A stretch of 64,000 nt of DNA from Methanoculleus sp. UBA374 (GTDB lineage Archaea > Halobacteriota > Methanomicrobia > Methanomicrobiales > Methanoculleaceae): contig DAYL01000033.1 of NCBI GenBank assembly GCA_002508705.1, positions 83,594-147,593 of the forward strand, read 5' to 3'. Shown here in pieces: positions 62,372-64,000 of the stretch. The first letter of the stretch is position 1. Each line of letters begins with the position of its first letter. The notes beneath the pieces are model-generated. The model was not told the origin of the DNA, did not search any database, and saw nothing but the letters and a program-made list of their open reading frames with translations. The translations under genes were made by a program, and so were the position numbers.

Positions 62372-62571
62372 AGGTCGTCCCCAAACACCTCAGCCGGGAG
62401 GGTGCATCCTCGAAACTCGAAGAGTTTCTCAAACTCCCGCTGTACCGGCAGTCGCTCCCCGCGTGACGATGCCCGGAGGGAAGCCGTGTCGACAATTTGA
62501 CGCCAGAGATCACTCAATCTTTCGTGGGGATGTGTCAGAATACTCTGAACTATATGAATCTTCAGCGACGC
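62372..62571. repeat. Dispersed repeat (matches 49829-49913 and 1-58)
   Basis: Bases 62372-62454 resemble 49829-49913, and 62514-62571 resemble 1-58. The block interrupts the HEPN gene and adjoins tnpB debris, so it is probably the end of a degraded IS200/IS605-type element. Confidence 0.55.
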
Positions 62572-62579
62572 TCTTCACG

Positions 62580-62835
62580 GAAGAACCCTTTGGGTTCTTC
62601 CTGCCGGGCACGCTTCAACCGCGCCGTGCCTTGAGAGCAGGGAGGCGGTTGATGAGGTCGTATGCAGACAACCTCACCTCGTCGTCCTGGTAAACCTTGT
62701 TCTTGAGATTCAAGCCCCGGTTGTACATGAACCGGCAGTACCCGAGGTGTTTGGCGAATCAGGACCGTCTGATCGGCAGTTGGATACAACCGGTACCGGT
62801 AGCCCCGCAACAGACGGATAGAGGCGTGTGGGACC
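62580..62835 (-). pseudogene. tnpB remnant, N-terminal part
   Basis: On the minus strand the frame reads LLRGYRYRLYPTADQTVLIRQT, then a garbled region with LESQEQGLPGRRGEVV and ARLKRARQEEPKG. This is the N-terminal start of a TnpB-type protein with frameshifts and no RuvC domain. It is inactive. Confidence 0.7.
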
Positions 62836-63064
62836 ACCAATACTAATACTATGCGGGGGAGCCACGCGAGGTGGAAGTATGCGATCCGGAGGGAGGGGCG
62901 CCGCTTCACGGAAGATGCTCTGCATCTTCCTGACAGGCACAACCCTCTGGGTTGTGCCGTGTCATCCCCAGTCCTCTCGACCGGGGTCTTCCCACTCTGC
63001 TCCGAGAGCCCCGCGAGACAACTACCAAAAAACTTGTATGATCCGCGTGATCAAGGGTATGATC

Positions 63065-63289
63065 ATGAAATATACGGTAGTGCTCGAACCACAGGAAGAG
63101 GGTGGGTTCACCGTCCAGTGTGTTGAGATCCCGGGAGCGATCAGCCAGGGCGAAACGCGGGAGGAAGCACTTGCCAACATCAAAGAAGCAATAGAACTCG
63201 TTCTTGACGTGCAGCGGGAAAAATTGTATCGGAAGACATCAACTGCCCGTCGTGAGATATCAAAGGTTGACGTAGTTGATGTCATATAG
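63065..63289 (+). CDS. hicB: HicB-family antitoxin
   Basis: The 74-residue protein has the HicB core MKYTVVLEPQEEGGFTVQCVEIPGA and GETREEALANIKEAIEL. The partial RNase-H-like fold neutralises HicA. No DNA-binding tail of clear type is visible. I prefer the ATG at 63065 with AAGGGT upstream; ATGs at 63059 and 63038 are in frame. It overlaps hicA by 14 bases. Confidence 0.88.
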   Translation: MKYTVVLEPQEEGGFTVQCVEIPGAISQGETREEALANIKEAIELVLDVQREKLYRKTSTARREISKVDVVDVI

Positions 63290-63500
63290 GCTGCCGGTCA
63301 TTTCCGGGGAAGAGATGGTAAAGTACCTTGCCCGGTCTGGTTTCGTCCCGCAACGGCAGACCTCGTCCCATGTTGTTGTGCAGAAGGAATGGCGGGTCTT
63401 TTCCGTACCTCTGCACCGTGAGCTGAAGAAAGATACCCTGATTGGCATCCTCAAACAAGCCGGGATCGATAGGGAAGAATTCAGGCGTACCTTCAAGTGA
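63276..63500 (+). CDS. hicA: HicA-family mRNA interferase toxin
   Basis: The 74-residue protein matches HicA: LPVISGEEMVKYLARSGFVPQRQTSSH with the catalytic His32, VPLHRELKKDTLIGILKQAGIDREEF. It would cleave mRNA when free of HicB. Both genes look intact and are surrounded by transposon debris, suggesting horizontal movement. Confidence 0.9.
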   Translation: MMSYRLPVISGEEMVKYLARSGFVPQRQTSSHVVVQKEWRVFSVPLHRELKKDTLIGILKQAGIDREEFRRTFK

Positions 63501-63551
63501 TGGTTTGAACTGTGTTCAAGAGAATGACCGAGGATTCCCGCGACTTGAGTC

Positions 63552-63863
63552 ATGGGAGGAATCGGCCCTTCGCATATCACGATACACTTTCACCCCGAAC
63601 GGCTATTCTTTATGCCGGAGGAAGTCCAACAGATGTTTGTTGCGCTATGGAAGGCACGAAGCAGGAGCCTCCCTGCGGATCACGGCTATACACACCTGCG
63701 CAAACGACACCACAGTGCAGCGACATTGCTGCCAGGGCCGCCGTCAACCGGCCTATTGCGGTCCGCTCCCCCGACACCGGGGGAGAGGTGGAATCGCGAA
63801 GCCCCTAAAGAGCGTGCTCCCATCTATAGGAGCATGTCCCCGACTGAAGTCGGGGGTAGTTGA
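63552..63863 (+). pseudogene. Degraded element ending in an IS605/IS1341-type right end
   Basis: The sequence ends with two hairpins: gctcc...ggagc (63815-63834) and ccccgactgaagtcgggg (63838-63855), followed by gtagttgac, the right-end pattern of tnpB elements. The frames before it end in GGEVESRSP, reminiscent of a TnpB tail, but no RuvC or zinc motif is left. Confidence 0.5.
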
Positions 63864-64000
63864 CAGCGACTTGTGCATGATTACCCTGTTGGAACGTCGT
63901 GCCGCAGGCACACCCCCGGACGGATCGCACAACTCCGCGTGGCCCGGCCATACGGTCGAACCCCGCCCCGGGGCCCGGATGGATGGGGTGGTGGGGACCG
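63864..64000. other. Right edge of the window, no feature seen
   Basis: This is GC-rich sequence without a supported gene. The string near 63880-63903 resembles 61852-61875. Confidence 0.3.

Overview
The window is archaeal and most likely from a hydrogenotrophic methanogen of the order Methanomicrobiales (Methanoculleus-like). The basis is the archaeal-type ThrRS, geranylgeranylglyceryl phosphate synthase, GatCAB, FmdE, an energy-converting [NiFe] hydrogenase, an HdrB homologue, archaeal type IV pilins and PKD/PEGA/DUF3344 surface proteins. The genus is inferred from gene content, not from any search.

Layout. 1-1360: repeat debris and a broken IS256-family transposase. 1577-9300 (minus): a compact group-4 membrane-bound hydrogenase operon that begins with a poly-ferredoxin, an HdrC-like tail protein and an HdrB homologue and ends with a maturation protease. 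Related repeat elements lie on both sides of it, with the interior of one copy inverted relative to the other. 10634-16546 (plus): sulfate/sulfite assimilation (APS reductase, ATP sulfurylase, siroheme sulfite reductase, TusA) joined to a sulfur-carrier-protein route to homocysteine (ThiS-like carrier, E1-like ThiF, JAMM protease, MetY). 16757-18118: a TnpB-only element and tRNA-Gln. 18295-31578: housekeeping genes, including a minus-strand run asnB-like/gatCAB/topA/GGGPS/trmJ/dcd followed by thrS.

32219-34916 (plus) and 46843-49571 (minus) are two four-gene pilin clusters. Between them lie a methyltransferase, DUF364 and FmdE genes, a small operon of two paralogous membrane proteins, a 63-residue hydrophobic peptide and a radical SAM/SPASM-like enzyme (37547-40348), and a Tad/T4P-type ATPase and platform protein with two pilin-like proteins (40701-45380). 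Two nearly identical nucleoside-recognition (Gate) membrane genes at 45646 and 51337 bracket the second pilin cluster. 52332-61326 holds a 2,546-residue modular surface protein and a small secreted relative. The right end (61976-64000) has a nucleotidyltransferase/HEPN pair whose toxin gene is truncated, tnpB remnants, and a hicBA toxin-antitoxin pair.

How the parts may work together. The hydrogenase operon could exchange electrons between H2, ferredoxin and a disulfide-type substrate at the membrane. The sulfur cluster would make sulfide on a protein carrier and place it into homocysteine. The pilin, ATPase, platform and surface-protein genes form a cell-surface region. The radical SAM operon is the least explained set. 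Database searches, GC statistics and RNA folding were not possible here; all family calls are from motifs read by eye.
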